Positions 44,185-53,273 are shown, counted from the first letter of the stretch. The stretch is 64,000 nucleotides of DNA from Nonomuraea solani (GCF_900108335.1 NZ_FNVT01000005.1:1-64000), one strand, 5' to 3'. The notes: a model not told the origin generated them from the letters alone. Translations and numbers: made by a program.

Positions 44185-45277
44185 GTGCCCGTGTACAAAC
44201 TGATCCCTATCGTGCAGCGTTGGGCTGATATCGGGTGAAAACGTGACGTAGAGCGAATCTCCTGCGACATAAAGCGACCTTCCGGTAGCAACGGTGGTTA
44301 TCCAAGCCCCGCCACCAACCGGAAGGTCTGCCGCCGTTGTACGCCACAGCCCCCATCACTGTCTCCCGTAACGACGAAACTGCCTGCTCGTGCATGGCCT
44401 GCCGGTACGGCCGCGGAGCCGATCACCCGATCCGGGCACCCCGCTACACCACCGACATGACCGACGCGGAATGGCAGGCCATCAGGCCGTTGATGCCCTG
44501 GCCGGCCTGGTTACACGGCAACGGCGGACGGCCCGAGAAGTACTGCCGCCGCCTGATCATGGACGCCATCCGGTACGTGGTCGACAACGGGATCAAGTGG
44601 CGCAATCTGCCCACCGACTTCCTGGCGCCCTGGCGCACCGTCCCACTCGATCTTCACGCGCTGGTGGCAAGACGGTGATCTCTATGCTCTCCACAACGAC
44701 CTGCGCGAACAAGTCCGGATAGCCGACGGGCGCGAGCCGGAGCCCAGCGCGGGAATCATCGACTCGCAGTCACTGCGGGCCGCCGAGGCCGTCGCCGCCG
44801 GCTCGCGTGGATACGACGCAGCCAAGAAGGTGCAGGGCACCAAGCGGCACATCATCGTGGACACCCTGGGCCTGCTACTGGTCGTCATCGTCACCGCCGC
44901 CGACGTCCAGGACCGCGACGGTGCCAAACCCGCACTGGCGCTTCTTCGCGACTGGTACGAGCGGATCACGCTGATCTGGGCCGACAGCGCCTACGCCGGC
45001 AAGCTCGTGACCTGGGCCCGAAAGCACGTCCAGCTCACCCTGGAGATCGTCAAGCGCAGCAACGATGTCAGCGGCTTCGTGGTCCTTCCGCGCAGGTGGG
45101 TGGTGGAGAGGACGCTGTCGTGGATCTGTCAGCGCAGGCGGTGCGTACGTGACTATGAGCGCTTATCCGAGCATCACGAGGCCATGGTCTTATGGGCGAT
45201 GATCATCCTTATGGGACGACGACTCACACGATCCACTTCTCCCAAGTCGCGCTGACGATCAGTTTGTACACGGGCAC
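44185..45277 (+). mobile_element. IS5-type insertion sequence with 21-bp perfect ends and TTA duplication
   Basis: The ends are perfect inverted repeats beginning GTGCCCGTGTACAAACTGAT (44185 onward, and the complement ending at 45277), 21 bp long. Both flanks carry TTA (44182-44184 and 45278-45280), the target duplication expected for the TNA-targeting IS5/IS427 group. The length is 1093 bp. Perfect ends and duplication indicate a recent insertion. Confidence 0.93.
44337..45255 (+). CDS. IS5-type transposase in two frames
   Basis: The first frame (44337-44678) carries MTDAEWQAIRPLMPWP, GRPEKYCRRLIMDAIRYVVD and GIKWRNLPTDF, the IS5 N-terminal region. The second frame (opening near 44641 and ending 45255) carries FTRWWQDGDLYALHNDL, GIIDSQSLRAAEAVA, KRHIIVDTLGLLLVV and PRRWVVERTLSWICQ, with catalytic acidic residues. 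They are joined by a +1 shift near 44640. IS427-group elements often express their transposase by frameshifting between two ORFs, so this may be programmed and functional. A simple indel is the alternative. The start (TTG 44337 or ATG 44457) is uncertain. Confidence 0.85.
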
Positions 45278-45591
45278 TTACCTGATCGGTCGGCCTTACG
45301 ACGGAAACGAGCAGAAGGGTGTCTACATCGTCACCAACCGGCATGGTCTGGCATGCTACGCGGGACAGACTCGGCCCTCACAGAGTTGGAGCGGCGCGGC
45401 CGCGATCCGACTCGTCCAGCACATTCACGAGGAGTCCAAACGCCGGGAATGGAAGGAGTTCTGGGTCCTGCCGCTGAAGTGGACGACTGCGCCCGGAATC
45501 GTGAACTGGTACGAGAAGTACGTCGCTACCCGGCTGGGTCTGCCTCTCCGTCACCGCCGCATCCACCCGCACTCGGGCTAGCCTCGACGCT

Positions 45592-45638
45592 CCGGCTCCC
45601 GCCTGCGTGCCTCAGAAATGGGGACAGGCGGGAGCCGG
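45592..45638. terminator. Hairpin after the GIY-YIG-like gene
   Basis: CCGGCTCCCGCCTG (45592-45605) pairs perfectly with 45625-45638 across a 19-base loop. It starts 10 bases after the stop at 45581, in terminator position. Confidence 0.65.
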
Positions 45639-45694
45639 GTGACCCGCAGCAGCGTTCACCATCACTCCCTTGCGTCCTTGATCGCCGATGTCTC

Positions 45695-45982
45695 ATGAGA
45701 CATACGGATGCTGGAGAACAGCGGCACAGCGACCTGAAGAACGAGTTCTATGAGCGCGTCCAAGCCCGCGGGGCAACCTCCGACGTCGAGGTGCGCCTGC
45801 GCGAAACGATCCGCAAGCTGAAGAAGACGATCGCGAACAAGAACAAAGAACTCGCCCAAATCCGGGAGGACGTCCCCGCTCTGGTCCGGGCCGTCCACCA
45901 GCTCACCCTCGAAAATCAGGCACTGCGGACACAGCTGGAGCTGCCCGAACCGAACGTCACGCCGCTGCACCGTCGCCGCTGA
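45695..45982 (+). CDS. Small coiled-coil protein, possible DUF6262/TnpC-like remnant
   Basis: The frame gives 95 residues from ATG 45695, dominated by a charged helix: SDVEVRLRETIRKLKKTIA, then KNKELAQIREDVPALVRAVH and QLTLENQALRTQLE. This resembles the C-terminal coiled coil of DUF6262/TnpC-type proteins that accompany tyrosine-recombinase transposons, which normally have an N-terminal helix-turn-helix that is absent here. It is probably a truncated relic. A terminator-like hairpin follows at 45997. The family call is tentative. Confidence 0.5.
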   Translation: MRHTDAGEQRHSDLKNEFYERVQARGATSDVEVRLRETIRKLKKTIANKNKELAQIREDVPALVRAVHQLTLENQALRTQLELPEPNVTPLHRRR

Positions 45983-45996
45983 GAGGGTGTCAGTAA

Positions 45997-46022
45997 TGAT
46001 CGCCGCCGGCTGGCGGCGATCA
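45997..46022. terminator. Hairpin between the coiled-coil ORF and the NACHT gene
   Basis: TGATCGCCGCC (45997-46007) pairs perfectly with 46012-46022 around GGCT. It lies 15 bp after the stop at 45982 and before the NACHT start. Confidence 0.7.
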
Positions 46023-46051
46023 CGATTCGGCACCGAGATGGGCCGTGATGC

Positions 46052-48397
46052 ATGCCGCCGGTACTGGACGGCGGCGAACATATCGGTGTGAGCCGACGCC
46101 CCATCCGCTGGTGGAATCCAACCGCTCTGCTGGCCATCGTCGCGCTGGTCGCCACAGTGATCTCGGTATGGCGAGCGCTGAAACCGGACGACCCGGTCAA
46201 CCCGGCTGATCTGGCCGCGGTCGCGATCGCCGCATCGGTTGCCGCGGCCGCCGTCGTGACGTGGGCCAAGCGCCGCACCACCGCCGCCGGCAATCCTGCC
46301 GATGTGACAAGAGCCGCCGAAGTCCTGGCCGATCTGGTGCGCAGGCAATGGCAGGACGAGGCCCGCAGCCGGCTGCTGGATGACCCCGAACCCATCCCGG
46401 TCCGCTGGCACCTCACCGCCAACGGGGCGGTGATGAGCACCCCTCGGCTGATCAGCACCGCGACCGCATTCACCTTCGCCGGCCGCAGCGACGACATCGC
46501 CGCCCTCGCGAGCGACTTTCGCGCCCTGACCCGGCGGCGGCTGGTCATCACCGGCGGCGCGGGCATGGGCAAGACCACCCTGGCGATCCAGCTGCTGCTG
46601 CAGCTGCTGTCCACCCGCGCAACTGATCAGACCGGCGCCGGCGAGGGGGAGATCGTGCCGGTGCCGGCACTGCTGCCGGTCTCCGGCTGGGACACCGGCG
46701 CCCATCCCCGGCTGCAGGACTGGCTCACCGTCCGGCTGGCCCAGGACTACCCGGCGCTGGCCGCCCCCGAGCTCGGTGCCGGCGCCGCCGCCGCGCTCGT
46801 CTCCGGCGGTCACATCCTGCCCGTCCTGGACGGCCTGGACGAAATCCCCGCACCCGCCCGCGCCCAGGTGATCGCCGCGCTCAACGCCTCGCTGACCACC
46901 CGCGACCAGCTCATCCTCACCAGCCGCCGCGCCGAGTTCACCACCGCCATCCACGAGGCCGGCCGCCCGCTCACCGCAGCGGCGGTCATCGTCCCCCAAC
47001 CCCTCCCCCCACACGCCGCCGCGGACTACCTGACCGCCTGCCTCCCCGCCTCCCCGACCCAGGCCTGGAGACAGACCCTGACCGCACTGCGCTCCCGCAC
47101 CGTCCCCGGCCTGACCCAGCTCGCCGCCACCCCGCTGGGCCTGTGGCTGATCCGCACCGTCTACGTCACCCCCGGCACCGACCCCGCCCCCCTGACCGGC
47201 CCGCTCGGCGCCGACGCCGACGCGCTGCGCACTCACCTGCTGGACCACGTCATCCCCGCTGTCATCGCCGCCCGCCCGCCCAGCACCGACCCCGCCGACC
47301 ACTTCCGACCCCGCCACCGGCTCGACCCCGGCGCCACCCGCCGCTACCTGACCTACCTGGCCCACGCCTTCCCTCCGGCCACCACCCGCGACATCACCTG
47401 GTGGCACATCGCCCGCACCACACCCCACATCCGGTCAACAGTCGGGATCGCCACCGGGATCGCGTTCGGGATCGCGTTCGGGATCGTCGGGATCGCGGCC
47501 GGGACCACGTTCGGGATTTGGTACGGGACCGCACCCCCGACCGCGTCCGTGATCGCGCCCAGGATCGCGCTCGGTCTCGCGCTCGGTCTCGCGCTCGGAA
47601 TCACGTTCGGGCTCACGAGCGGGCTTGTGCGCGCCAGGGCCTGGGTAAACGAAAAACCGGGCTACGCAGACCCGCGCCTGCGCGGACGAACATCCCTTCT
47701 CTTCCGCTCTATAAAAGGCGCCCTCAAGTTCGGGCTCACGATCAGGCTCACGATCGGGTTCATGTCCGGGCTCACGCTCGCGTTGGTAGCGTCGACGCTC
47801 AATGTCGATCTCGACACCGGGGTCTCCTTCGATCCCGACGGGGTGGATTTCGTCATTTTCGAATTCGGGTTCGGGTTCGGGCTTCTCTTCTCGCTGGGGA
47901 CCACGCTGGCATCCGGGCTGATCACCTGGGCGGAACAACCCACGCTCGCATCGACCAGCACACCCCGCTCCAGTTGGCGAGCCGACAGAGCGCTTACCCT
48001 TCTGCGAGTGGTCGCGGCCGGGCTCGCGTGCGGGCTCGTGTTCGGGCCCCTGTTCGGGCTCGATATCGGGACCGAGATCAGGATCGGGCTCTCGACCGGG
48101 CGCTGGGACTGGGAAGAGCTCACGGGCGGGCTCACGATCTGGCTCGCGTTGGGGGCCACGCTCGGGCTCGGGGCCGGGTCCGTGATAGGCAAGCATCATG
48201 CGTGGCTGGTCTGCACCATCGCGGTGGCCTGGCTGGCCCTGCAACACCGGCTCCCCTGGCGAATCATGGACTTCCTCGACGACGTCCACCGCCTGGGGCT
48301 GCTGCGTGCCGTCGGCCCGGTCTATCAGTTCCGCCACGCAGCCCTGCACGACCACCTCGCTGCCACCGACACCTCTGACGAACTTCGTAGTTCCTGA
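46052..48397 (+). CDS. NACHT-family NTPase with glycine-zipper membrane domain
   Basis: This 781-residue protein has two N-terminal membrane helices (ALLAIVALVATVISVW and LAAVAIAASVAAAAVVTWA). The NACHT ATPase follows at about 145-450: the P-loop GGAGMGKTTLAIQLL near 170, and Walker B in HILPVLDGLDEIP. From about 465 to 720 come repeated hydrophobic segments with Gly every fourth residue (TGIAFGIAFGIVGIAAG; LALGLALGLALGITFGLTSG; EFGFGFGLLFSLG), and the C-terminus ends in a conserved YQFRHAALHDHLA segment. STAND NTPases act as sensors, and several bacterial NACHT proteins are anti-phage effectors. A pore-like or membrane-disrupting role for the Gly-zipper part is inference. GTG 46088 is an alternative start, as neither has a good ribosome-binding site. 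Confidence 0.85.
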   Translation: MPPVLDGGEHIGVSRRPIRWWNPTALLAIVALVATVISVWRALKPDDPVNPADLAAVAIAASVAAAAVVTWAKRRTTAAGNPADVTRAAEVLADLVRRQWQDEARSRLLDDPEPIPVRWHLTANGAVMSTPRLISTATAFTFAGRSDDIAALASDFRALTRRRLVITGGAGMGKTTLAIQLLLQLLSTRATDQTGAGEGEIVPVPALLPVSGWDTGAHPRLQDWLTVRLAQDYPALAAPELGAGAAAALVSGGHILPVLDGLDEIPAPARAQVIAALNASLTTRDQLILTSRRAEFTTAIHEAGRPLTAAAVIVPQPLPPHAAADYLTACLPASPTQAWRQTLTALRSRTVPGLTQLAATPLGLWLIRTVYVTPGTDPAPLTGPLGADADALRTHLLDHVIPAVIAARPPSTDPADHFRPRHRLDPGATRRYLTYLAHAFPPATTRDITWWHIARTTPHIRSTVGIATGIAFGIAFGIVGIAAGTTFGIWYGTAPPTASVIAPRIALGLALGLALGITFGLTSGLVRARAWVNEKPGYADPRLRGRTSLLFRSIKGALKFGLTIRLTIGFMSGLTLALVASTLNVDLDTGVSFDPDGVDFVIFEFGFGFGLLFSLGTTLASGLITWAEQPTLASTSTPRSSWRADRALTLLRVVAAGLACGLVFGPLFGLDIGTEIRIGLSTGRWDWEELTGGLTIWLALGATLGLGAGSVIGKHHAWLVCTIAVAWLALQHRLPWRIMDFLDDVHRLGLLRAVGPVYQFRHAALHDHLAATDTSDELRSS

Positions 48398-48772
48398 CGC
48401 TGAGAGACAGTCTCCTCCCGCATCCGTGGTCGGCCGGCTCCGCGGCGTTCCGAGCTACACCATCAGGCAGCAGGCAGCCGTCGAGACATCTGCAGGCAGT
48501 CGACACGCTGACGTGACGGGGTAAACCATCAGCGTCTCGGCGTCGTGCGCGCCGTCCGTGGCGTACGGCACGTTTCGTACGGCGAGGAACAAGGCGATCC
48601 GCTCGGCACGCGTATCCACGCACTGACGGTACCCCGACTGACGCCACACCGCGGCATTCCGCACCGTATAGAGCGCACCAGTTGAGTACCGCGTTCTCGA
48701 TCGCGTCACCCACTGAATCACTGCCACTGTTCGGTAAAGGAACCGAGGAAAAAGTTCGCGAGCGACCAGCTA
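48398..48772. other. Gap with a possible transglutaminase-like fragment on the minus strand
   Basis: No complete gene is present. On the reverse strand (about 48500-48630) DTRAERIALFLAVRNVPYAT followed by DGAHDAETLM resembles the start of a transglutaminase-like protein (RIALFRAVRDVPYAT...GDCLAK), but the Cys-bearing region is missing and the frame ends soon. It is most likely a decayed gene. The IS630-type element begins at 48773. Confidence 0.35.
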
Positions 48773-49939
48773 CACCGGTTGAATTCGTAGAGTCGGTCAT
48801 GGTTTTGACGGGGTCTCGAGGGTGAGGCCGGTCTGGGTCAGGCAACCGGTGAGCAGGTGGGGCCGGTACTGGATCTTCTTCAGCTTGCGTTTAACGAGCC
48901 GGACGAGTCCGGTCAGGTCGGCGACGACGAAGTTGGCCAGAGACCGCCGGAGCAGGGACCAGACGCCCTCGACGGGGTTGAGCTCGGGGGCGTAGCTGGG
49001 TAACTGGACGATGCGCAGCCAGTCGGCGTTCTCGGCGGCGAAGTCGGCGAGCTGGCCGGCCAGGTGCACGTTGAGGTTGTCCCAGCACCAGACCAGTGGT
49101 GCTCGCAGCTGCTGGTGAGTGGCCACGATCAGGTCTCGGTAGTCGATCCAGGAGAAGGTCTTGGGCTCGCCCTTGCGCCGCCGGTAGACGTGCAGGCGGT
49201 AGAACAGGTGGGACCGTTCGCCGTCTCGGTAGACCACGACGCCGGCCATGTTGACCCGACCTGAACCTTTGCCGTGCACCGTGACCACCGGCCGGGCGCC
49301 CACCGGTGCCCAGGTACGTCCTTTCGGCGGCCTCAGCCCCTGGCCTGCCTCGTCTTCGAAGCAGATGTAGGCGCCCAGGTCCGCCGCGGTGCTTTTACCG
49401 CCGGCCACACCTCGTCTTTCCAGACCGCGATGGCCTCCTCATCCCGCTCCAGGGCGGGCCGGGCCGGGACCTGCACCGACCAGCCATGGCGGTACAACAG
49501 TTTGCCCACGCACTCGATGGTGTTGCCGATGTGGAACAGCCGCCCGATCAGCGTCTTGACCCGGCCCGGCGTCCAGCACTGATCCTCGGTGTAGCCCCAG
49601 GCCGGCGGTCCCCGCCGCAGCTCGGCATCCAGCCGCGCCCATTGTCGGGCCGACAGTTTCTCCTTCGACACCGGCCCCTTCGAGCACAGCGCCTGCTCCC
49701 CGCCTCAAGCCAGGCCTTGCGCCAGCGGGTCACCGACCGCTCGTGCACCCGTAACCGCGCCGCGACCGTCCTGGTCGACTCTCCAGCCGCGAACCACCCG
49801 GCCGCCCGCAGCCGTACACGCTCCCGCCGTTCCTGCTCCGCGGGCGTGTATCCACCCCTCTGCCCGTACCGCATGCTTCGGTCGTACCGCACCGGGCGCT
49901 ATCCGTCACGACCCAGAGACTCTACGCATTCAACCGGTG
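48773..49939 (-). mobile_element. IS630-type insertion sequence with TA duplication
   Basis: The ends are inverted repeats: CACCGGTTGAATTCGTAGAG from 48773, and CACCGGTTGAATGCGTAGAG as the complement ending at 49939, with one mismatch. TA flanks both ends (48771-48772 and 49940-49941), the IS630/Tc1 target. Length 1167 bp. The right flank continues into a phosphotransferase fragment, so the element probably took part in truncating that gene. Confidence 0.9.
48797..49892 (-). pseudogene. IS630-type transposase, frameshifted
   Basis: Three successive frames together encode one transposase. The first carries a helix-turn-helix (RLRAAGWFAAGESTRTVAAR, then VHERSVTRWRKAWLEAG). The second carries SKEKLSARQWARLDAELRRG and RLFHIGNTIECVGKLLYRHG. 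The third carries the DDE core: Asp in AYICFEDEAGQ, Asp in VWCWDNLNVHLA and Glu in LPSYAPELNPVEGVW. The shift near 49700 looks like loss of one G in a G-run. The second shift, near 49390, is a -1 change at GTAAAAGC, which could be a programmed slippage site. With the first shift the element is probably inactive. Confidence 0.85.
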
Positions 49940-49941
49940 TA

Positions 49942-50373
49942 GCGACGCACAGTCCGCGCAGCCGTTACATACTGGATGAGATTCTTCGCATCGGCCGACG
50001 AGAGCCCCGCGAAATGGTCGGCGATGACCTGGTGCATGTCGATCTCACAGCGGCAAATGTCCTCTTCGATGAGAACGACCGCGCTACCGGGGTCGTCGAC
50101 TGGAATCTCGGCGCAAGCCGCGGCGATCGACTCTTCGCCCTCATCCAAACCCGCATCGATCGGGAGTGGTTCGTCCAGTCGCCGGACGCCGACCCCGTGG
50201 AGAACGCGGCGGCAGCTCACCTGGACGAGATTCTCGTCGACCGAATCGCCCCCGCTACCCTACGGATGTACTGGGCACATTGGATGCTGCGCCAACTGTG
50301 CTGGGCGGTACGGTCCGCTCCATCCAATGTGGTCGACTGGCATCTCGACATGACCGAATCCCGGCTGGTGTGA
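49942..50373 (+). pseudogene. Aminoglycoside-phosphotransferase-like kinase, C-terminal fragment
   Basis: The reading frame right of the IS begins without a start codon and gives DDLVHVDLTAANVLFDEN, the HxDxxxxN catalytic loop of APH/choline-kinase folds. This is followed by TGVVDWNLGASRGDRLFALI, where Asp is the metal ligand. The N-lobe with the ATP-binding lysine is absent and is not visible left of the IS. It cannot be active. The substrate of the ancestral kinase is unknown. Confidence 0.75.
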
Positions 50374-51112
50374 AGGTGGTCGGTCGGCCCCATGTCGAAG
50401 GGTCCATATCGGCCTAATTCTCTCGCCGGACCCGACCCTGTGCCGCACGATTGTTGAGTTTCGTGGGCTGAGCTGCGGTTAAGCGCCGTTGTCGTATTCG
50501 TTGATCATGCCTGCGACGATGGGTCTTCGGCGGACGGATCGCAGGGTCGTTGAGTTTGGTCACATCCCAGGCGGACGGCGTTGCGGTGCACGGGGGCCGT
50601 TGATGCCGGGACTGGTGCGGGCGGTGCCACCGATCATTACCGCAGCCACCTGACCGACGGCCTTCAGCTACTCGGTCTCACCACGTGAGAACACTTCAGC
50701 CCTGGTTGACACGGTACCTGTCCGCGCAACTCCCGAAGCCGACACCGATGCCGGCGAATTGAAGACGGAATTGACGACGGAGAATCTGGTGCAGCGGCCG
50801 GATCTGGCCCGGCCACACAACAGTAAAGGAGACCAGGCGGTTGCAGCATCAATCCGGGAGTTGATTTCCGCCTCCATCACACGCTGTACGTCTCTGCGCA
50901 CCTCAACCCAGCGGCGTAGGTTAATCACCCCAGAAGGGGGATGCACAGCCTGCAGAACGGACTGTGCTGGGCACAATGAGGGCTCTTGCCCGATGGCCGA
51001 GATCTGCTGATGATGCGCGCGCTCAATCGCTCCGCGCCCGCGTGTCCTGGGTCATGTGGCCGTCATCGGCTTGTAAGAAATGACGCGGAGCCGCGCTTCT
51101 AAGGTGGGCGGC
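50374..51112. other. Gap with IS debris and no intact gene
   Basis: Short frames between 50560 and 51010 show no family signature on either strand. A transposase C-terminal scrap lies at 50479-50545. The start region of the thioredoxin-like lipoprotein begins at 51113. Confidence 0.45.
50479..50545 (-). pseudogene. Scrap of an rve-type transposase C-terminus
   Basis: The reverse strand reads VRRRPIVAGMINEYDNGA and stop. This is the C-terminal tail seen in the same class of transposase as the one at 8220-9301 (RRTILGGLINEY). Upstream sequence is out of frame. Only the extreme end of an element survives here. Confidence 0.55.
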
Positions 51113-51721
51113 ATGACCCCAGTGCGAACGGCGCTCGCCTCGGCGGCACTTGCCCTGCTGATGACCGGGTGCGGCGGGCCAGGGCAGGACCAGACGACTT
51201 CCGCTGTGACCTCCGCGCCGACGCCGTCCCCGTCGACGTCCCTGTCGACGTCCCTGTCGACGTCCTTGACGCCCGCGCCGACAACATCGCAGGAAACTAC
51301 GAACGAGGCTTCCGTGCCCGCCACGCTGAAGTTTTCCGCCCGGACGCTGGACGGTGCGGCCTTCCAGGGCGCGAGCCTGGCGGGAAGGCCGGTGGCCTTC
51401 TGGTTCTGGGCGCCGTGGTGTCCCAAGTGCCTTTCCGAGGCGCCCGCGGTCAAGACCGCGGCCGGCACATACCGTGAGGTCGCGTTCGTCGGGGTCGCGG
51501 GGTTGGACACCGAGGCGGCGATGAAGGAATTCGTCCAGCGCACCGGTACCGGCCACCTCGTGCACCTGTCAGACGCCAAGGGCGCGGTCTGGACGAAGCT
51601 GGGTATCAGTCAGCAGTCCACGTTCGTGTTCATGAAACCGGACGGCTCCATAAAGAAGGCCGCGGGCCCGCTCAGCCAGGACAAGCTGGACGCGCACCTA
51701 CGCGAACTCCTCGGCCGGTGA
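51113..51721 (+). CDS. Thioredoxin-fold lipoprotein (TlpA/ResA-like)
   Basis: This 202-residue protein has a lipobox (ALASAALALLMTGCGG), then a Ser/Thr/Pro-rich linker containing a 12-bp tandem repeat (TSLS repeated), then a thioredoxin fold with the redox motif WCPKC in WFWAPWCPKCLSEAPAVK. The cis-Pro region is near QQSTFVFMKPDGS. It works outside the membrane as a thiol-disulfide oxidoreductase, receiving electrons from the CcdA-like protein encoded 36 bp downstream. ATG 51113 is chosen because the signal peptide begins there. The pair is commonly found in actinomycetes for extracytoplasmic disulfide control. Confidence 0.85.
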   Translation: MTPVRTALASAALALLMTGCGGPGQDQTTSAVTSAPTPSPSTSLSTSLSTSLTPAPTTSQETTNEASVPATLKFSARTLDGAAFQGASLAGRPVAFWFWAPWCPKCLSEAPAVKTAAGTYREVAFVGVAGLDTEAAMKEFVQRTGTGHLVHLSDAKGAVWTKLGISQQSTFVFMKPDGSIKKAAGPLSQDKLDAHLRELLGR

Positions 51722-51757
51722 TCCGGCCGTGTCCGCCTCCACATTGCGGGAGCGTGC

Positions 51758-52606
51758 ATGAGCGATCTACCGCTGGCCTTGGCACTCACCGCCGGCACCG
51801 TGGCCGCGTTCAACCCGTGCGGCTTCGCCATGTTGCCCGCCTACCTCACCCTGCTGATCAACGATGAGGAGACCACACGCCGCGGGCCCGTCGCACGGGC
51901 GCTGATGCTGTCGGCGGCCATGACCGCCGGGTTCGTCACGGTCTTCGGCCTGTTCGGGCTCGCGGTCACCGCGCTGGCGGTGTCGGTGGGCGGCTACCTA
52001 CCGTGGGCGAGCCTGGTCATCGGCGTGGTCTTGGCCGGGCTGGGCCTGTGGTTGCTGTCCGGTCGTGAACTGCTGCTGCGCCTGCCGGGGCCGGCCACCG
52101 GCCGCCCCACCACCTCGCCTTTGTCCCTGTACGGCTACGGCCTGTCGTATGCGGTGGCCTCCCTGTCCTGCACGGTCGGGCCGTTCCTCGCGGTCACCTC
52201 CGCTTCCCTATCCGGCGGCGGGTTGCTCGGCGGTGTGGCCGCCTTCGCCACCTACGCGCTCGGCATGGGCCTGGTCATCGCCGCACTGTCGCTGGCGGTG
52301 GCCTTCGCCCGCACCGCCGCGCTCGCCAGGCTGCGGCGCCTGCTGCCGTATGTCTCCAGAGCCGGCGGCATCCTGCTCACCCTGGCCGGACTGTACGTCG
52401 TCTACTACGGCTGGTACGAGCTGCGCGTCTTGGCCGGAGGGGCCGCCGACGACCCGATCGTGAGCACCGCGACAGCCGTCCAAGCCACCATCGCCGACTG
52501 GCTGGCAGGACTTGACGCCGCCTGGATCGTCGGCACGCTCACTTTGCTCGGCATAGGGACGCTCGCGCTGCGCAAGATGCGACGACGCGATCGAACCCTT
52601 GGCTGA
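51758..52606 (+). CDS. CcdA/DsbD-like membrane electron carrier
   Basis: This 282-residue protein has about seven membrane helices. Helix 1 contains AAFNPCGFAMLPAYL and helix 4 contains AVASLSCTVGPFLAVTS, the two conserved Cys regions of CcdA-type transporters that carry reducing power from cytoplasmic thioredoxin to extracytoplasmic partners. The preceding thioredoxin-like lipoprotein is the obvious partner. Its stop codon lies inside the terminator stem. Confidence 0.85.
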   Translation: MSDLPLALALTAGTVAAFNPCGFAMLPAYLTLLINDEETTRRGPVARALMLSAAMTAGFVTVFGLFGLAVTALAVSVGGYLPWASLVIGVVLAGLGLWLLSGRELLLRLPGPATGRPTTSPLSLYGYGLSYAVASLSCTVGPFLAVTSASLSGGGLLGGVAAFATYALGMGLVIAALSLAVAFARTAALARLRRLLPYVSRAGGILLTLAGLYVVYYGWYELRVLAGGAADDPIVSTATAVQATIADWLAGLDAAWIVGTLTLLGIGTLALRKMRRRDRTLG

Positions 52607-52632
52607 TGCCGCGCTGCGGCATCAGCCAAGGG
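52596..52632 (+). terminator. Hairpin terminator overlapping the CcdA-like stop codon
   Basis: CCCTTGGCTGATGCCGC (52596-52612) pairs perfectly over 17 bp with 52616-52632 around GCT. The TGA stop at 52604-52606 lies in the left arm, so a ribosome finishing translation would cover the hairpin. Confidence 0.85.
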
Positions 52633-53036
52633 TGTCCGCTGAACCGGCGCGCGAGGGCCCCGTCGGACCTGCGCCTGCCGCCAGGTCAACGGCCGTTGCC
52701 GCTTGCGCACCCAATGCCTTTGGCAGGCTCGCCTTGCGGTGAGGAGACCCGCAGGACCCGGAACGCCCGTACGACGGCCGGGCGGCGGTCGCTCGAAGAG
52801 GCGCCCGCAGCCCGCGTTCGGCCGGAGCGAGCCGGCCACACCCACCCCGCCCCATCAGATCCAGCACGTCCACCTCGCAGCACTCCCCACCCACTGCCTC
52901 GGTCAGCGAAGTCGACCACCCAGAGCGATGGTGAAGGGATCTCCGGACTTGACGTGGCAGAGGGCGGTCGTCGATGCAATGCAACGCGTCTCGGCCGCGG
53001 ACCGGATGAGCAGCTCCGCACGGGCTCTTCGCGGCG
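52633..53036. other. Gap without a recognisable gene
   Basis: Several open frames exist on both strands, as expected at high GC, but none shows a domain, motif or plausible start with ribosome-binding site. I see no structured DNA element here either. Confidence 0.45.
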
Positions 53037-53273
53037 TCATCCGGCCAAGCGCCGGCGCAGGAAGTTCTTGCCCTGCTCGGCCCCCTTGCGGCTTTCGGCC
53101 TGAGCGCGGCGAAAGAAGCCGGCCAGTTCCTCATCCCCGGCACGTTCGGCGTCGGCGACATAGTTCTCCAGCTTCAGCACGTTGCTCAGGCACTGCTCGA
53201 CAAACCAGATCAGGTTGTAGTCCTTGTCCTGAGTTCCGGTGACGCTGCCGGTCTCCTGCCGAGTCGGATCCAT
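53037..53273 (-). CDS. Small helical protein of unknown function
   Basis: This 78-residue protein runs from ATG 53273 (GGGAG about 9 bases upstream). It is almost entirely helical and charged: DYNLIWFVEQCLSNVLKLEN, then YVADAERAGDEELAGFFRRA and QAESRKGAEQGKNFLRRRL. The AERAGDEELAGFFRRAQ pattern recalls short four-helix proteins, including ferritin-like stress proteins, but no metal-ligand set is complete. I do not recognise a named family. Confidence 0.6.
   Translation of the reverse strand: MDPTRQETGSVTGTQDKDYNLIWFVEQCLSNVLKLENYVADAERAGDEELAGFFRRAQAESRKGAEQGKNFLRRRLAG

Larger units (their letters stand above)
43919..45581 (+). pseudogene. GIY-YIG-like gene split by the IS5-type element
   Basis: The left part (43919-44184) reads in frame to VQRAQGIGDHVELT, and the right part (45278-45581) continues YLIGRPYDGNEQKGVYIVTN. 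If the IS and one TTA copy are removed, the two join in frame with no other change, giving about 185 residues. The right part looks like a GIY-YIG nuclease fold: GVYIVTNRHGLACYAGQT, then AIRLVQHIHEESKRREW and FWVLPL. The left part has no recognisable domain, and its start (ATG 43919 or 43934) is uncertain because it lies only 3 bases after the protease terminator. As it stands, the insertion creates a stop (TAG) at the junction, so the gene is dead. Confidence 0.65.

Noticed and set aside
47143..48378. 411-codon Arg-rich frame inside the NACHT gene
   Set aside because: It is a shadow of the glycine-zipper coding repeats, consists of RDRVRDR-type runs and has no domain.
51218..51275. Tandem TCGACGTCCCTG repeats as a regulatory array
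   Set aside because: They lie in frame in the Ser/Thr-rich linker of the lipoprotein and are explained as a flexible spacer.
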